Positions 52,682 to 61,316 of a stretch of 64,000 nt of DNA are shown piece by piece. Source of the DNA: Desulfobacterium sp. (GTDB taxonomy: Bacteria > Desulfobacterota > Desulfobacteria > Desulfobacterales > Desulfobacteraceae). Where the stretch lies: contig JAQYWC010000065.1 of NCBI GenBank assembly GCA_030145245.1, forward strand, positions 217,459 to 281,458, in the 5' to 3' direction. The first letter of the stretch is position 1. The number at the start of each line of letters is the position of its first letter. A program made the position numbers and the translations under genes. The notes beneath the pieces are model-generated. The model had not been told where the DNA came from. It made no database searches and saw only the letters and a program-made list of their open reading frames with translations.

Positions 52682-52764
52682 CCTAACCCGGACGAGTCAG
52701 AACCAAAAAAGTTTTCTAATTCTCTCGCCAAGATAACTTAAAAATCAGAGCGAAGAAGCTAAAA
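52682..52764 (-). repeat. Dispersed ~80-bp hairpin repeat, copy B
   Basis: On the minus strand it reads TTAGCTTCTTCGCTCTG at one end and CTCGTCCGGGTTAGG at the other. Its stem is GGCGAG (52729-52724) with CTCGTCC (52696-52690). The changes relative to copies A and C (CAAG/CTTG to CGAG/CTCG) keep pairing. It lies between divergent genes. Confidence 0.75.
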
Positions 52765-52963
52765 AGCGGGATTGAAAAGGATCGTATTTAGTATTTCCCT
52801 GGCCCGCTGGAATGATCTCCTGATGATACAACCTTTGAACAGATTTTCAAATTGTTTTCCCACAATAACCCCTTGCCGGTCCATGGCGGGGTCAGACCGC
52901 CCCCCTGCAGGGGTGAGGATCCGCCTTGAAACGGCAAAAGCGATGCCATGGACAACTTTTTTC

Positions 52964-53010
52964 TTGACATAGAATTACACACGTAATATTCAAACAATTA
53001 CAAACGTAAT
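52964..53010 (+). promoter_or_regulatory. BlaI-type promoter with two operators
   Basis: TTGACA (52964-52969) and a TATTCA 17 bp on (52987-52992) form the promoter. Two dyads ATTAC-N4-GTAAT lie at 52974-52987 (in the spacer) and 52997-53010 (at the start site), 23 bp centre to centre. This is the usual layout of BlaI/MecI autorepression. Confidence 0.7.
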
Positions 53011-53033
53011 CCATTAAAAGCGAGTCAAGCGCC

Positions 53034-53423
53034 ATGGAAAATTATCCGAAAATTTCAGAAGCTGAATGGCAGGTGATGAAGCAGCTGTGGACAGATCACC
53101 CCACCAGCGCCAACGCAATTGTGAAGAAACTTGAGAAAACCGTATCCTGGAAACCCAAAACGGTTAAGACCCTGATCAACCGGCTGGTTCAAAAAAAAGC
53201 CGTTGGTTTTGAGAAACAGGGAAGAAGCCATCTCTATTTCCCCCTGGTGGAAGAGGAAAAGATCGTCAGGGAGGAGAGCCGCAGTTTTCTCAACCGGTTC
53301 TTTGGGGGAACGTTCACGCCCATGCTGGCGAGCCTGATTGAAAACAGGGATCTGTCCGAAAATGAGATCAAAGAGTTGAAAGAGATACTGAACAAGGCGG
53401 ACAAAGAAGCAAAACAAAGATAA
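53034..53423 (+). CDS. BlaI/MecI family repressor
   Basis: This 129-residue winged-helix repressor starts KISEAEWQVMKQLWTDHPTS, followed by KPKTVKTLINRLVQKKAVGF, the BlaI recognition helix and wing. The C-terminal helices that dimerise the protein are present. It sits behind two perfect operator dyads and 30 bp before an M56 peptidase gene, which is the classical repressor and antirepressor pairing. It probably binds its own promoter; other targets are unknown, and no beta-lactamase gene is in the window. Confidence 0.9.
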   Translation: MENYPKISEAEWQVMKQLWTDHPTSANAIVKKLEKTVSWKPKTVKTLINRLVQKKAVGFEKQGRSHLYFPLVEEEKIVREESRSFLNRFFGGTFTPMLASLIENRDLSENEIKELKEILNKADKEAKQR

Positions 53424-53453
53424 ACCCAAGGGGGCCGCGGAGGGCGAAATCAT

Positions 53454-54812
53454 ATGATGAACTGGAATCTGTCCGAGCTGTTTTTACCCACCCTGGATAT
53501 GTCGTTCCAGGCAAGCGTTATTATCCTGCTGATCCTGATAATAAAACGGGTTCCGGGAAACCGCCTGTCACCAGGGTGGCATTATGGATTGTGGATCTTG
53601 CCCATGGTCCGCCTCATCCTGCCCGGGTCCCTGGAGAGCAACATCAGCATCTACAACCTTTTTCCCGGCCCGCCCCAATGGGGTGTTGATGGCCACCTGT
53701 TGGGTTTTATGGTCCATGCATCCCGGGAGATGACGGAAATTTCAAAAACCACCCCATTTCCTGCCGCCCCACCCTTGAACCTGTTCACAAATATCCTTGC
53801 ACTTATCTGGATCTCAGTTGCCTTCAGCATGGTGGCCTGTATTTTCATCCGCTCCCTGACCTTTCTCATGGCAGTGAGGAACCACAGTCAGTTGACCTCA
53901 GAAACAGCATTGAACCTGCTGGAATCGTGCAAAAAGGAGCTTGGGATAAAAACCGTGCTGGTGATCATGGAAACGGACCTTGTGCAAACTCCCGCCCTGT
54001 TCGGCTATCTCCGGCCGCGGATTCTTCTGCCCCACGGCACGATTGAAAACCTGGATGAAAGCGCCCTGCGCCATGTATTTCTCCATGAACTCAGGCACCT
54101 GAAGCACCACGATATCCTCACCGGCCTGATCGCATCCTGTCTGCTTGCCCTGCACTGGTTCAACCCCCTTGTATGGATGGCATTCCATGCCATGAAACAA
54201 GACAGGGAATTTGCCTGTGATGCCATGACCCTGTCCCACCTGAAGTTACCCGAACACAGGACCTATGGCCTGGTGCTCTTGAACCTTGCCTCGGGCGAAA
54301 ACAGCGAAATTTGCAAAAAACCCTTTCACGGACTCACCGGAATCATGGAACATAAATCAGAAATGAAAAGGAGAATCGAAATGATCGCAGCATTCAAGAA
54401 AAGATCGCCCTGGTACACCCTGGTTGTCACCGCATGTTATCTCCTGCTGGGATTGACGGTCCTGACAAGTGCACAGATCCCCGCCGATAACTCCCCGCAG
54501 GACCTGACCCAGGTTTCAAAGACACTGGTAGATCTCCTGGTTCAGGGAGAGTATGAAAAAGTGACCACCTACTATGATGCAACCATGGCCCAGGCACTGC
54601 CCCCGGAAAAGCTGAAGGCCACCTGGGAAAGCCTGATCACCAAGACCGGCGCCTTTAAGGAGATCAAGGGCATCCGCTCCAGCCAATATGGTGATTTTGA
54701 TATCATCTTTGTCACCTGCGATTTCGCCAACGGTCCCCTTGATATCAAGTTCGTGTTCAACCGGGAGTCAAAGATCAGCGGCATGTGGTTTGTGCCGGCC
54801 CAGCAAAATTAG
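53454..54812 (+). CDS. BlaR1-like M56 family membrane metallopeptidase
   Basis: This is a 452-residue inner-membrane zinc protease. Spans in the N-terminal half (SFQASVIILLILIIKRV, LALIWISVAFSMVACIFI) precede the HExxH site HELRHLKHHD and EFACD. A further span (YTLVVTACYLLLGLTVL) follows. The C terminus is not the penicillin-binding domain of BlaR1 but a small DUF3887-like extracytoplasmic domain (LVDLLVQGEYEKVTTYYDAT, FDIIFVTCDFANGPLDIKFV). It probably cleaves the BlaI-like repressor encoded just before it on sensing an envelope signal. The sensed ligand is unlikely to be a beta-lactam. Confidence 0.87.
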   Translation: MMNWNLSELFLPTLDMSFQASVIILLILIIKRVPGNRLSPGWHYGLWILPMVRLILPGSLESNISIYNLFPGPPQWGVDGHLLGFMVHASREMTEISKTTPFPAAPPLNLFTNILALIWISVAFSMVACIFIRSLTFLMAVRNHSQLTSETALNLLESCKKELGIKTVLVIMETDLVQTPALFGYLRPRILLPHGTIENLDESALRHVFLHELRHLKHHDILTGLIASCLLALHWFNPLVWMAFHAMKQDREFACDAMTLSHLKLPEHRTYGLVLLNLASGENSEICKKPFHGLTGIMEHKSEMKRRIEMIAAFKKRSPWYTLVVTACYLLLGLTVLTSAQIPADNSPQDLTQVSKTLVDLLVQGEYEKVTTYYDATMAQALPPEKLKATWESLITKTGAFKEIKGIRSSQYGDFDIIFVTCDFANGPLDIKFVFNRESKISGMWFVPAQQN

Positions 54813-54822
54813 AGAGGACCCT

Positions 54823-55371
54823 GTGCTGACAAATAACAGATATATCTTTGTACTGGACGCCATGGCCATTGCCCTGGTTTTGACCGGCATGATCACTGGA
54901 TCCGGCGCCTTGCTCTGGACCGGGGTAGTCATTGCATGCCTGGCATCCGTGCTTCACCTTGCCGTGCCGTTCATGGGAAAGAGAAAACCCGGGCAAATCC
55001 ACCGGGCATCCGTTAAAGGGGAGGGCGCATCCCTCTACAAGGATCACCTGATCAACATCTTTGACCACAAGCTTATTCTCTTTAATTACTATTTCCCCAC
55101 CTATCGGCAGAGAGGGGTCCTTTTCTCCGATATTGAGCGCATGAAAAGATACAGGCCCACCCTGTGGAACGGCAAGTACCGTTTCCATGGAACAGGAAAT
55201 TTCAAGACCTGGTTTCCAAATGATCCTGACCGTTCAAAACGCGATTTCATTTACAAGATATCCCTGAAATCCCAATTCACGGATATCTGCTTTACGGTTG
55301 CCGATCCAGACAAGGTGGACGCCATTTTCATGGACAAGGGCCTGCTTCCCTCCTCCCCAGGCGGAGATTAG
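54823..55371 (+). CDS. Membrane protein of unknown function
   Basis: This is a 182-residue protein. GTG 54823 is chosen for GAGGA just upstream and because it begins directly after the M56 stop (10 bp); the frame is open back to 54688 inside that gene. Two membrane spans (AMAIALVLTGMITGSGALLW, then VVIACLASVLHLAVPF) are followed by a soluble part with features of PH-like bacterial domains (YRQRGVLFSDIERMKRYRPT). It is probably co-transcribed with the BlaI/M56 pair and could be a target or accessory. Its stop codon lies in the first bases of repeat copy C. Confidence 0.65.
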   Translation: MLTNNRYIFVLDAMAIALVLTGMITGSGALLWTGVVIACLASVLHLAVPFMGKRKPGQIHRASVKGEGASLYKDHLINIFDHKLILFNYYFPTYRQRGVLFSDIERMKRYRPTLWNGKYRFHGTGNFKTWFPNDPDRSKRDFIYKISLKSQFTDICFTVADPDKVDAIFMDKGLLPSSPGGD

Positions 55372-55448
55372 CTTCTTAGCTCTGTTTTTCGTGTTATTTG
55401 GGCAAGAGAATCAGAAACCTTTTTTGGTTCTGGCTTGTCCAGGTTATG
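55368..55448 (+). repeat. Dispersed ~80-bp hairpin repeat, copy C
   Basis: This copy fills the space between two convergent genes exactly: its first bases contain the TAG stop of the membrane protein and its last bases the TAA stop of the DUF952 gene. Stem GGGCAAG (55400-55406) pairs with CTTGTCC (55434-55440), with CAGAA/TTCTG inside around a T6 loop. Confidence 0.78.
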
Positions 55449-55797
55449 CATTCATCATCCGGCTCAGGGCATGGTCTTCATGGAACTGCCCGTCATCTCC
55501 CCTGTGGATATCATGGGATGTCACCACCGCAGAAAGGTTGATGGGGCCGTAGACATGGGGAAACGCTTCGCCTTTGTTTTTCAGGTCTTCCGACTTCCAG
55601 GGAACGGCAAGTTTTCCTGGATCGATGACAAGTAAAACTACGGTTTTCTCTTGTCCATAATGCTTGTTCAAAACCCAAAGCGTCTGTTCCGGGTAGCTGC
55701 AATGGATGAATCCTTCCTTTAGAAACCTTGCATCATGGAACGCTGTCCGGGCCTGGATATCCTTCCACTCCCCAGGGGTGGCGGTGTAGATAAACAT
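55444..55797 (-). CDS. DUF952 family protein
   Basis: This is a 117-residue cytoplasmic protein. ATG 55797 has AAGGAG 7 bases before it and gives the typical DUF952 start FIYTATPGEWKD. The conserved stretches FIHCSYPEQTLWVLNKHY and FPHVYGPINLSAVV are present. DUF952 has no established reaction; some relatives look like small ADP-ribosyltransferase-fold or ligand-binding proteins. It follows the Wadjet operon in the same direction, 22 bp after jetD, so it may be read with it. Confidence 0.8.
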   Translation of the reverse strand: MFIYTATPGEWKDIQARTAFHDARFLKEGFIHCSYPEQTLWVLNKHYGQEKTVVLLVIDPGKLAVPWKSEDLKNKGEAFPHVYGPINLSAVVTSHDIHRGDDGQFHEDHALSRMMNA

Positions 55798-55819
55798 CTC
55801 GCTTCTCCTTGCTGTCAAA

Positions 55820-56932
55820 TCATCCCTCCTTTTTCAATGGGAAGAGTTCACTGAAAATGGGGATCAGATCCCGCTCCCCCAGGCCTTCCTGGGGCCATCT
55901 GACACGATCCGCCTGGTCAAGGTAGGCCAGAGCAAGCTCCTTTCCAAGCCATTGAAGTGCCCATTCCTTGTTGTGATAGCGTTGCTGGGATTTATGGTAG
56001 GGGACTGCCCGCCCCTTTCGGATCAACTCCCGGTAGAGGGGAATGGCCGATTTCAGCAGGCTGAGGTCTGCTTGTTCCCGGGATACATTGATCTTTTTAG
56101 GAATATCAAGTCCTGCGGGATCCAGGTCTCCGAAATACCAGATGCCCCGGGAGCTCAGCTGACCTTCGATCTCCAGAAGTCCGTCAACGGCCTGGACCGT
56201 ATTTGTTTGCTTGAAGCCCTTGCCGTAGATCACCGCGGCAAAGGTGTGCGATTTTTCGTTGGCCCGCCAGCAGCTTCGGTAGGTGGTGGAATTTTCCACC
56301 ACCAGGAGCGGCTTTCCCTTTGTCTCTCCCACATCCATGGAAAGGGGATGGTATGGCAGGGGCTCGGGGCAGTAGAAGCAGTCCAGCTGTTCCAGACTAA
56401 TGCGACCAGCAAAAAGACCCTTTTTTGCACAGCTGTCCAGGGCTTTTTCATCCCCGAATATCCGGAGGGCCCGTTCCCGGACCGGCACCATGGGCTGATC
56501 TGCCGGTTTTTTGATCAGGTAAGCGTTCACGGCCACAGCTTTTCTGTAATCCTCCACCGTTTTCAGACAGGATCGGCTGTGAACAATGGGAATCATGGTC
56601 TTTGGTTCCCAGGAGGTGCGGGTCAGAATCTCTTCGATCTCTTCCCTGTTCGCATTTTTTACGGCCTCTCTCTCCAGATTAATCAGGGTGACATAAAGGG
56701 GCAGTTTGGTTTTATAATCCCATCCCTTGCCCTTTTCAGAGGGAAGCTTAATCCTTTCCTCTGCAGCCAGTTGTTTCAGGATATGGAGCAGTTTTTTTTC
56801 AACGGCCATATCGCTGTCCTGGTTCAGGGCATTTGCTTTGGCAGCCTTGAAAAGCAAATCCATGCCTATTTTTTTTCTTTTTGATCCGGAAAAAATCCCA
56901 TCCAGGGCTTTGCGGATCTTTGCGTTGATCAT
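55820..56932 (-). CDS. jetD: Wadjet nuclease subunit JetD (Toprim)
   Basis: This is a 370-residue cytoplasmic nuclease subunit. In Wadjet, JetD cuts circular plasmid DNA after the JetABC motor has extruded it. The N-terminal DUF3322-like region is followed by a Toprim domain whose acidic residues are seen in LLVVENSTTY (glutamate) and WYFGDLDPAGLDIP (DxD). ATG 56932 follows the jetC stop by 4 bases; an open frame continues upstream inside jetC but has random composition. It is the last gene of the jetA-B-C-D order. Confidence 0.9.
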   Translation of the reverse strand: MINAKIRKALDGIFSGSKRKKIGMDLLFKAAKANALNQDSDMAVEKKLLHILKQLAAEERIKLPSEKGKGWDYKTKLPLYVTLINLEREAVKNANREEIEEILTRTSWEPKTMIPIVHSRSCLKTVEDYRKAVAVNAYLIKKPADQPMVPVRERALRIFGDEKALDSCAKKGLFAGRISLEQLDCFYCPEPLPYHPLSMDVGETKGKPLLVVENSTTYRSCWRANEKSHTFAAVIYGKGFKQTNTVQAVDGLLEIEGQLSSRGIWYFGDLDPAGLDIPKKINVSREQADLSLLKSAIPLYRELIRKGRAVPYHKSQQRYHNKEWALQWLGKELALAYLDQADRVRWPQEGLGERDLIPIFSELFPLKKEG

Positions 56933-56936
56933 GGCA

Positions 56937-59900
56937 CTACTCCCGGTCCTCCACGGTCTGCTCGATGATCTCCAGGCGATTGTAGGGCTTGCCCCCCACC
57001 TGGAGATGCTTGCCGCTCTGGCGGATGGCCACCCGGTGCTGGAACAGTCCCAGGGATTCCCGGTCGTTGATCCCGGTGAAGTAGACGCACTGGATGCCCA
57101 TGGCCCTTGCCACCTTGAGCTGGGCGTCCAGGAAGTCGGAACGGTTGCAAACCCCCAGGGGATTGTCGGCAATGAGAAAGGCCGGGATGCGGTCATCCTT
57201 TTTGTTCCGCCGCTTCTGGCGCATGGAGGTGAGCAGGGAGTAGAGGAGCACCGCCGTTGTGAGGGCCTCGCCACCGGATCCCAGGTCCTTGCCCACCGGT
57301 TCGTAGTTTCGGCCGGTGTCGTCGCACTTGAGCAGCCGGATGCCAAACTCCTGCTTGGCGGAGGAGGTCTTGAGCAGCCGGTAGAGGAGCTCGGTTCCCA
57401 GGGTGTCCCCGGCCTTGGCGTTCACTTCAGGCATGCGGTTATCCTGGATCAGCTCGTCCAGCCAGTTGTCGATGGACTTTCTGTAGATCACCCCGTGCCT
57501 TGTGAAGTCCAGACGGGTGCCGGCCTTAAGAATGGCCTGGCCCCCATAGACGAACACGTTCCCGGGCATGAGCTGTTTTGAGGCGCTCTGGAGTTTCTGG
57601 TAGGCCTCCCTCACATGCTGGAGCAGCTGGTCCACCAGGCTTTCCACAAACTGCTCGGACCGGGAGAGGTCGCTTTCGATGTTAGCGGCAATATGGCTGC
57701 ACTTCTCCATGAGTTCCCCGCTCTGGGCCCCCAGGGTTTCAGCATCGTGGCGGGAGAGTTCATCCACGATGGCCGGCAGTTGCTGCTTGAGTTTTTCGTC
57801 CCGAAGTTCCCCCTGGAGCCGGTCAAAGGCCCGGCCCATGTTCTTGCGGCTGTCCTCAATGACACTCTCCATCTTATCCCGGGATTTCAGGATCTCCCGG
57901 ATCTTTTTCCTGAAGATAACGGCGTTTTCGGCCGGGTTCTCCACCCGGACCAGATCCGGCCACTCTCCACGGGGGGAGAGACTGTCCCAGCAGGGAGCCT
58001 GGCCGCTCACCGTGGCCAGGGCCAGCTTGAGTTCGTTTTTCCAGTGACGGTTCCCCTCCAGGATCTTGGTTTGCCGGGCGCCGTTCCGCCGCAGCTCTTT
58101 GAGCTTCTCCTCCTCGGTTTGGGCCACCTTCATATAGTGAAGGATCAGACCATCGGGATCGGTCTTTTCAAGCTCTTCCGGGTCGATGTTGGTATGGATC
58201 CCCTTGCTGGACAACCGTTTCAGTTCCTGGCCACAACGGCCCCTGTCCCGTTCCCGGCCTTCCAGCTGACCCTTGTGTTTGGCCCGCTGCTCCTTGAGTG
58301 CCACCAGGAGGGCGGAGATGTCCGTGGTGCGCTCATCACGGTCCCGGCTGCTCTTCTGGGCCCATTTTTCGGCGATCGCCCCGTCAAACTCGTTTGCCTG
58401 GGCATATCGGTCCAGGTCACTGGCGGTCTTCTGGAGTTTCCCCCGCACCCGGTCCAGCTCCTTTCTCAACCCGGCAATGCCAAGGTCGCTTGCAATGCGG
58501 ATGGCGTCGCTCTGGGCCTCTTCATGCTGCCTTCGCAGGGAGGAAAGATCCATGGACAACGCCTCCTGCTGCTGCTCGTCCGTGAGGGTGAACCCTTCTG
58601 TGCCAGGAATGTCGTCGGCCCGGTCTTCCAGGTTTTTCAGCTCCGCCTGCTTCCCGGCCATGGTGCCCTGGAGCCCGGCAAGGGTCTCCCTGATTTTTTT
58701 CTCTTCCGCCTGGGTCTGGGTCACCGTGTGGGTCATCTCCACCCGCTTAAGATCCCCCTGTTCCAGGGCGGTTTCCCAGGCCTTGATCTCCCCATACTGG
58801 GAGAGCCAGTTTTCCACCTGCCTGACCACCTGTTCCAGCCGGGCCATGGTGCCGGTCTCGGTCTGGAAGCCATGCTCCAGCTCCTTTTTCCTGACACCCT
58901 GTTTTTCCCGCTCACCTTCCACCTCCCGGATGTCGGACAGGATGCGGGCGAGATTCTCTTCGGCTGTTTCCACCTCCCTTGCCAGGCGATCGACTGCGGT
59001 GGCATCGGGATATCTCTTTCGATAGTCCCCAAGCAATCTTGCCGAGGCCTCCAGGGACCGGAGCCTTGAGATCCGTTCTGAGACCTCTTGCTTAAGCTCC
59101 ACCACCCTCTTGCCCCGCTTTTCCTTCTGCTCTTCCAGATAGGTCTTGCTGTACACCATGGGGTCGGCCGGAGCGATCACCGGGAACTCAATGCCCTGGG
59201 CCCGGTCAAGATCCATGGGGGTGGAGATCACCACGGGCTTATGGAGCCAGTCCGGGACCGGAATGGTCTCAACCGTTTCGATCACCTGGTCCGTGACCGC
59301 CATGATGCCGGTGAACCGTCCCGGATCCTTCTCCACCACCCGGGCAATCTCTTCGGGATTATCGTACAGCCCGGCAAGGTAGTCCGGATAGGGCTTCAGC
59401 TCGGCCGGAGAGAGGCCCTGGGCCGTGTAGTGGTCAATGAGGAGCGCCACCTGATGGTCCACGGCCAGGGTGTCCATGTTTTCCAGGCGCTTCAGTTCAT
59501 TTTCCGTTTCCAGAAGCTTCAGCTGAAGCGCTTCCGTCCTGGAGCGAGTCCGGGCCATGGATTGTTCCAGGCTTGTGCTGAGATCCGCCCGGGTGGGCTC
59601 GAACATGGCGGTTCCGGCAACGGTTTTAAGGTTGGGGTCGGCGAGCAACGTGGCCCTTTCGGCCTTTTCCTCCTCCCGGCTAACCCTGGCCTGTTTCTCC
59701 GCTTCCTCTGCCTGGATCCGGGATCTGTGGAGTTCCTGCCACCGGCCCTGGGTCTGCTTTTGGCCCTCCTCAAGTTCAGCCAGCTGGGTGGTGATCCGGG
59801 TGAGGCTTTCCTTACAGGCAGCGGCATCCCTTTCAAGCCGTTCTCTTGCGTCCCAGGGCTCTTCCCCGGCAACAAGTTCCAGGTTTGACCGGGCGGTCCG

Positions 59901-61316
59901 GGCCGCCTTGATCTGGGCGGTGAGCCGGGCAAACTCCCCGTTCAGGGCCAAAAGCGCCTTCCTGAGACCGGCAAGTTTACTTTCCAGGCCCTTCTGGTTT
60001 TCCAGGGCCGCCTCTTTCTCCTTGTCCATGGCAATGATGGCGGACTGTGCTTCCATGCGCTGGCTGTTCAAGCGGGCATGGTACTGACCCGCCCGAAGCT
60101 CCACCTGCTTTCTGGCCGGTGCCAGCTGGGAGTCTTTGCTGGCCAGGATTTTCTCCTTGGAGTCGGCTTCCGCCCGGAACTGCCGGAGGCTTGCCATATA
60201 CTCGGCAGCCTTGAGGGCCACCCCTTCGCCCTGGGCGTCTGCATGTCGCCGGTCTGCGTCCTGGATCTGCTGTTTCAGCTCCCGGGTTTCCCGGGCATGC
60301 TTGGCTTCCTCCACCTTGACCTGGTTGGCCTTGGCAGTCTCGCCTGCGTCCCTGGCTTGCTTCTGCCGGGTAGTGTTGGTCCCCACGGCAGCCTCAGACT
60401 CAACAAGGGCGGTATCCGCCTCTTTTTCTGCGACCGTGAGCAGGTGGGCCGCCTCCCCCAGCAGGGACCTGAAATGGTCGATATCCTGGCGGGCGTTGCG
60501 CCACTCCTTGCCCATGTCATGGAACTCACCCATATTTTTCTTGAGCGAGAGCACCGCATCCAGCTGTTTTTTCTTTTCAGGCCGGTTTCTCATCTTATCA
60601 ATGGTCTGGGCGGTGTTGTCCCTCAGCCGCATGGCGGAATCAAGATCAGCCACGCACCCCAGGAAGAAGCTCAAGAACTCATCCTCGCTCTTGAACTTGA
60701 ACGCATCCTTGATCCCCCCCTCGCTCCGGGAGAAATCCACCTGGCGGTTCATGAGCCAGGGATCCAGGCCAATGGATTCCAGCTTGTCCTCCCACTCCTT
60801 CTGGGTGGTGGTCTGGTGAACCTTGCCGCTCAAAAACTCCTTGACCGAGGTGTAGGGATGGGTCCCCCCGGAAAGCGTGTCCCACTCCAAACGGAGGGAA
60901 TCAAAAAATTCCGGCTCGTCGGCAATGAAATAGCTTCTGTCGATCTTGTCCGGGGCGCTCTTGTGGCGGTAGAGGATCTGGCCCAGCACCAGGTGCTCCT
61001 TGGGGTGGGCGTCGAACAGGGTGGCATCCAGGGGTACCGAAAGGTTGAGCAGCACCACGGCCGGACGCCCCGGCACCAGGTATTGCTCCAGGGTCTTGTC
61101 TCCGCTGGACTGGAGGTATTGCACAAACCGCCTTTTCTCAGGCGTGAACACGCTGAACAGAAACGAGAGCAGGGTGGTCTTGCAGGAGCCGTTGGCCGCC
61201 ACGATGATGCCGTGGTCATCCCGTTCATGCTCCTTGGAAATGGGGAAATAACCGTTCCTGAGGATGTTCTCCCCGGCCACGATATCGCTTATGAAAAATC
61301 GGCTGAGCCTATACAT
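56937..61316 (-). CDS. jetC: Wadjet SMC-like ATPase JetC
   Basis: This is a 1459-residue SMC/MukB-like motor that extrudes DNA loops and triggers JetD. An N-terminal ATPase half (1-60) is followed by long coiled coils rich in E, K, Q and L (about 280-1150) with a hinge-like region near 600-750. The C-terminal half has signature GSGGEALTTAVLL (1346) and Walker B-like FLIADNPLG (about 1375). Two oddities are visible: Walker A reads AANGSCKT (residues 40-47), with Cys in place of the last glycine, and Walker B has DN where most SMC proteins have DE. GGAGAG precedes the ATG, which overlaps the jetB stop by 8 bp. Confidence 0.9.
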   Translation of the reverse strand: MYRLSRFFISDIVAGENILRNGYFPISKEHERDDHGIIVAANGSCKTTLLSFLFSVFTPEKRRFVQYLQSSGDKTLEQYLVPGRPAVVLLNLSVPLDATLFDAHPKEHLVLGQILYRHKSAPDKIDRSYFIADEPEFFDSLRLEWDTLSGGTHPYTSVKEFLSGKVHQTTTQKEWEDKLESIGLDPWLMNRQVDFSRSEGGIKDAFKFKSEDEFLSFFLGCVADLDSAMRLRDNTAQTIDKMRNRPEKKKQLDAVLSLKKNMGEFHDMGKEWRNARQDIDHFRSLLGEAAHLLTVAEKEADTALVESEAAVGTNTTRQKQARDAGETAKANQVKVEEAKHARETRELKQQIQDADRRHADAQGEGVALKAAEYMASLRQFRAEADSKEKILASKDSQLAPARKQVELRAGQYHARLNSQRMEAQSAIIAMDKEKEAALENQKGLESKLAGLRKALLALNGEFARLTAQIKAARTARSNLELVAGEEPWDARERLERDAAACKESLTRITTQLAELEEGQKQTQGRWQELHRSRIQAEEAEKQARVSREEEKAERATLLADPNLKTVAGTAMFEPTRADLSTSLEQSMARTRSRTEALQLKLLETENELKRLENMDTLAVDHQVALLIDHYTAQGLSPAELKPYPDYLAGLYDNPEEIARVVEKDPGRFTGIMAVTDQVIETVETIPVPDWLHKPVVISTPMDLDRAQGIEFPVIAPADPMVYSKTYLEEQKEKRGKRVVELKQEVSERISRLRSLEASARLLGDYRKRYPDATAVDRLAREVETAEENLARILSDIREVEGEREKQGVRKKELEHGFQTETGTMARLEQVVRQVENWLSQYGEIKAWETALEQGDLKRVEMTHTVTQTQAEEKKIRETLAGLQGTMAGKQAELKNLEDRADDIPGTEGFTLTDEQQQEALSMDLSSLRRQHEEAQSDAIRIASDLGIAGLRKELDRVRGKLQKTASDLDRYAQANEFDGAIAEKWAQKSSRDRDERTTDISALLVALKEQRAKHKGQLEGRERDRGRCGQELKRLSSKGIHTNIDPEELEKTDPDGLILHYMKVAQTEEEKLKELRRNGARQTKILEGNRHWKNELKLALATVSGQAPCWDSLSPRGEWPDLVRVENPAENAVIFRKKIREILKSRDKMESVIEDSRKNMGRAFDRLQGELRDEKLKQQLPAIVDELSRHDAETLGAQSGELMEKCSHIAANIESDLSRSEQFVESLVDQLLQHVREAYQKLQSASKQLMPGNVFVYGGQAILKAGTRLDFTRHGVIYRKSIDNWLDELIQDNRMPEVNAKAGDTLGTELLYRLLKTSSAKQEFGIRLLKCDDTGRNYEPVGKDLGSGGEALTTAVLLYSLLTSMRQKRRNKKDDRIPAFLIADNPLGVCNRSDFLDAQLKVARAMGIQCVYFTGINDRESLGLFQHRVAIRQSGKHLQVGGKPYNRLEIIEQTVEDRE

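Noticed and set aside
52885..52926. GC-rich palindromes (GGCGG...CCGCC and CCCCTGCAGGGG) upstream of the BlaI promoter
   Set aside because: They lie upstream of the promoter, have no T run and share no sequence with the other repeats, so no role can be argued.
56933..57346. Upstream extension of the jetD frame by 138 codons
   Set aside because: Lies wholly inside jetC and is rich in S, P, R and W, typical of a shadow frame; the ATG at 56932 gives a normal JetD.
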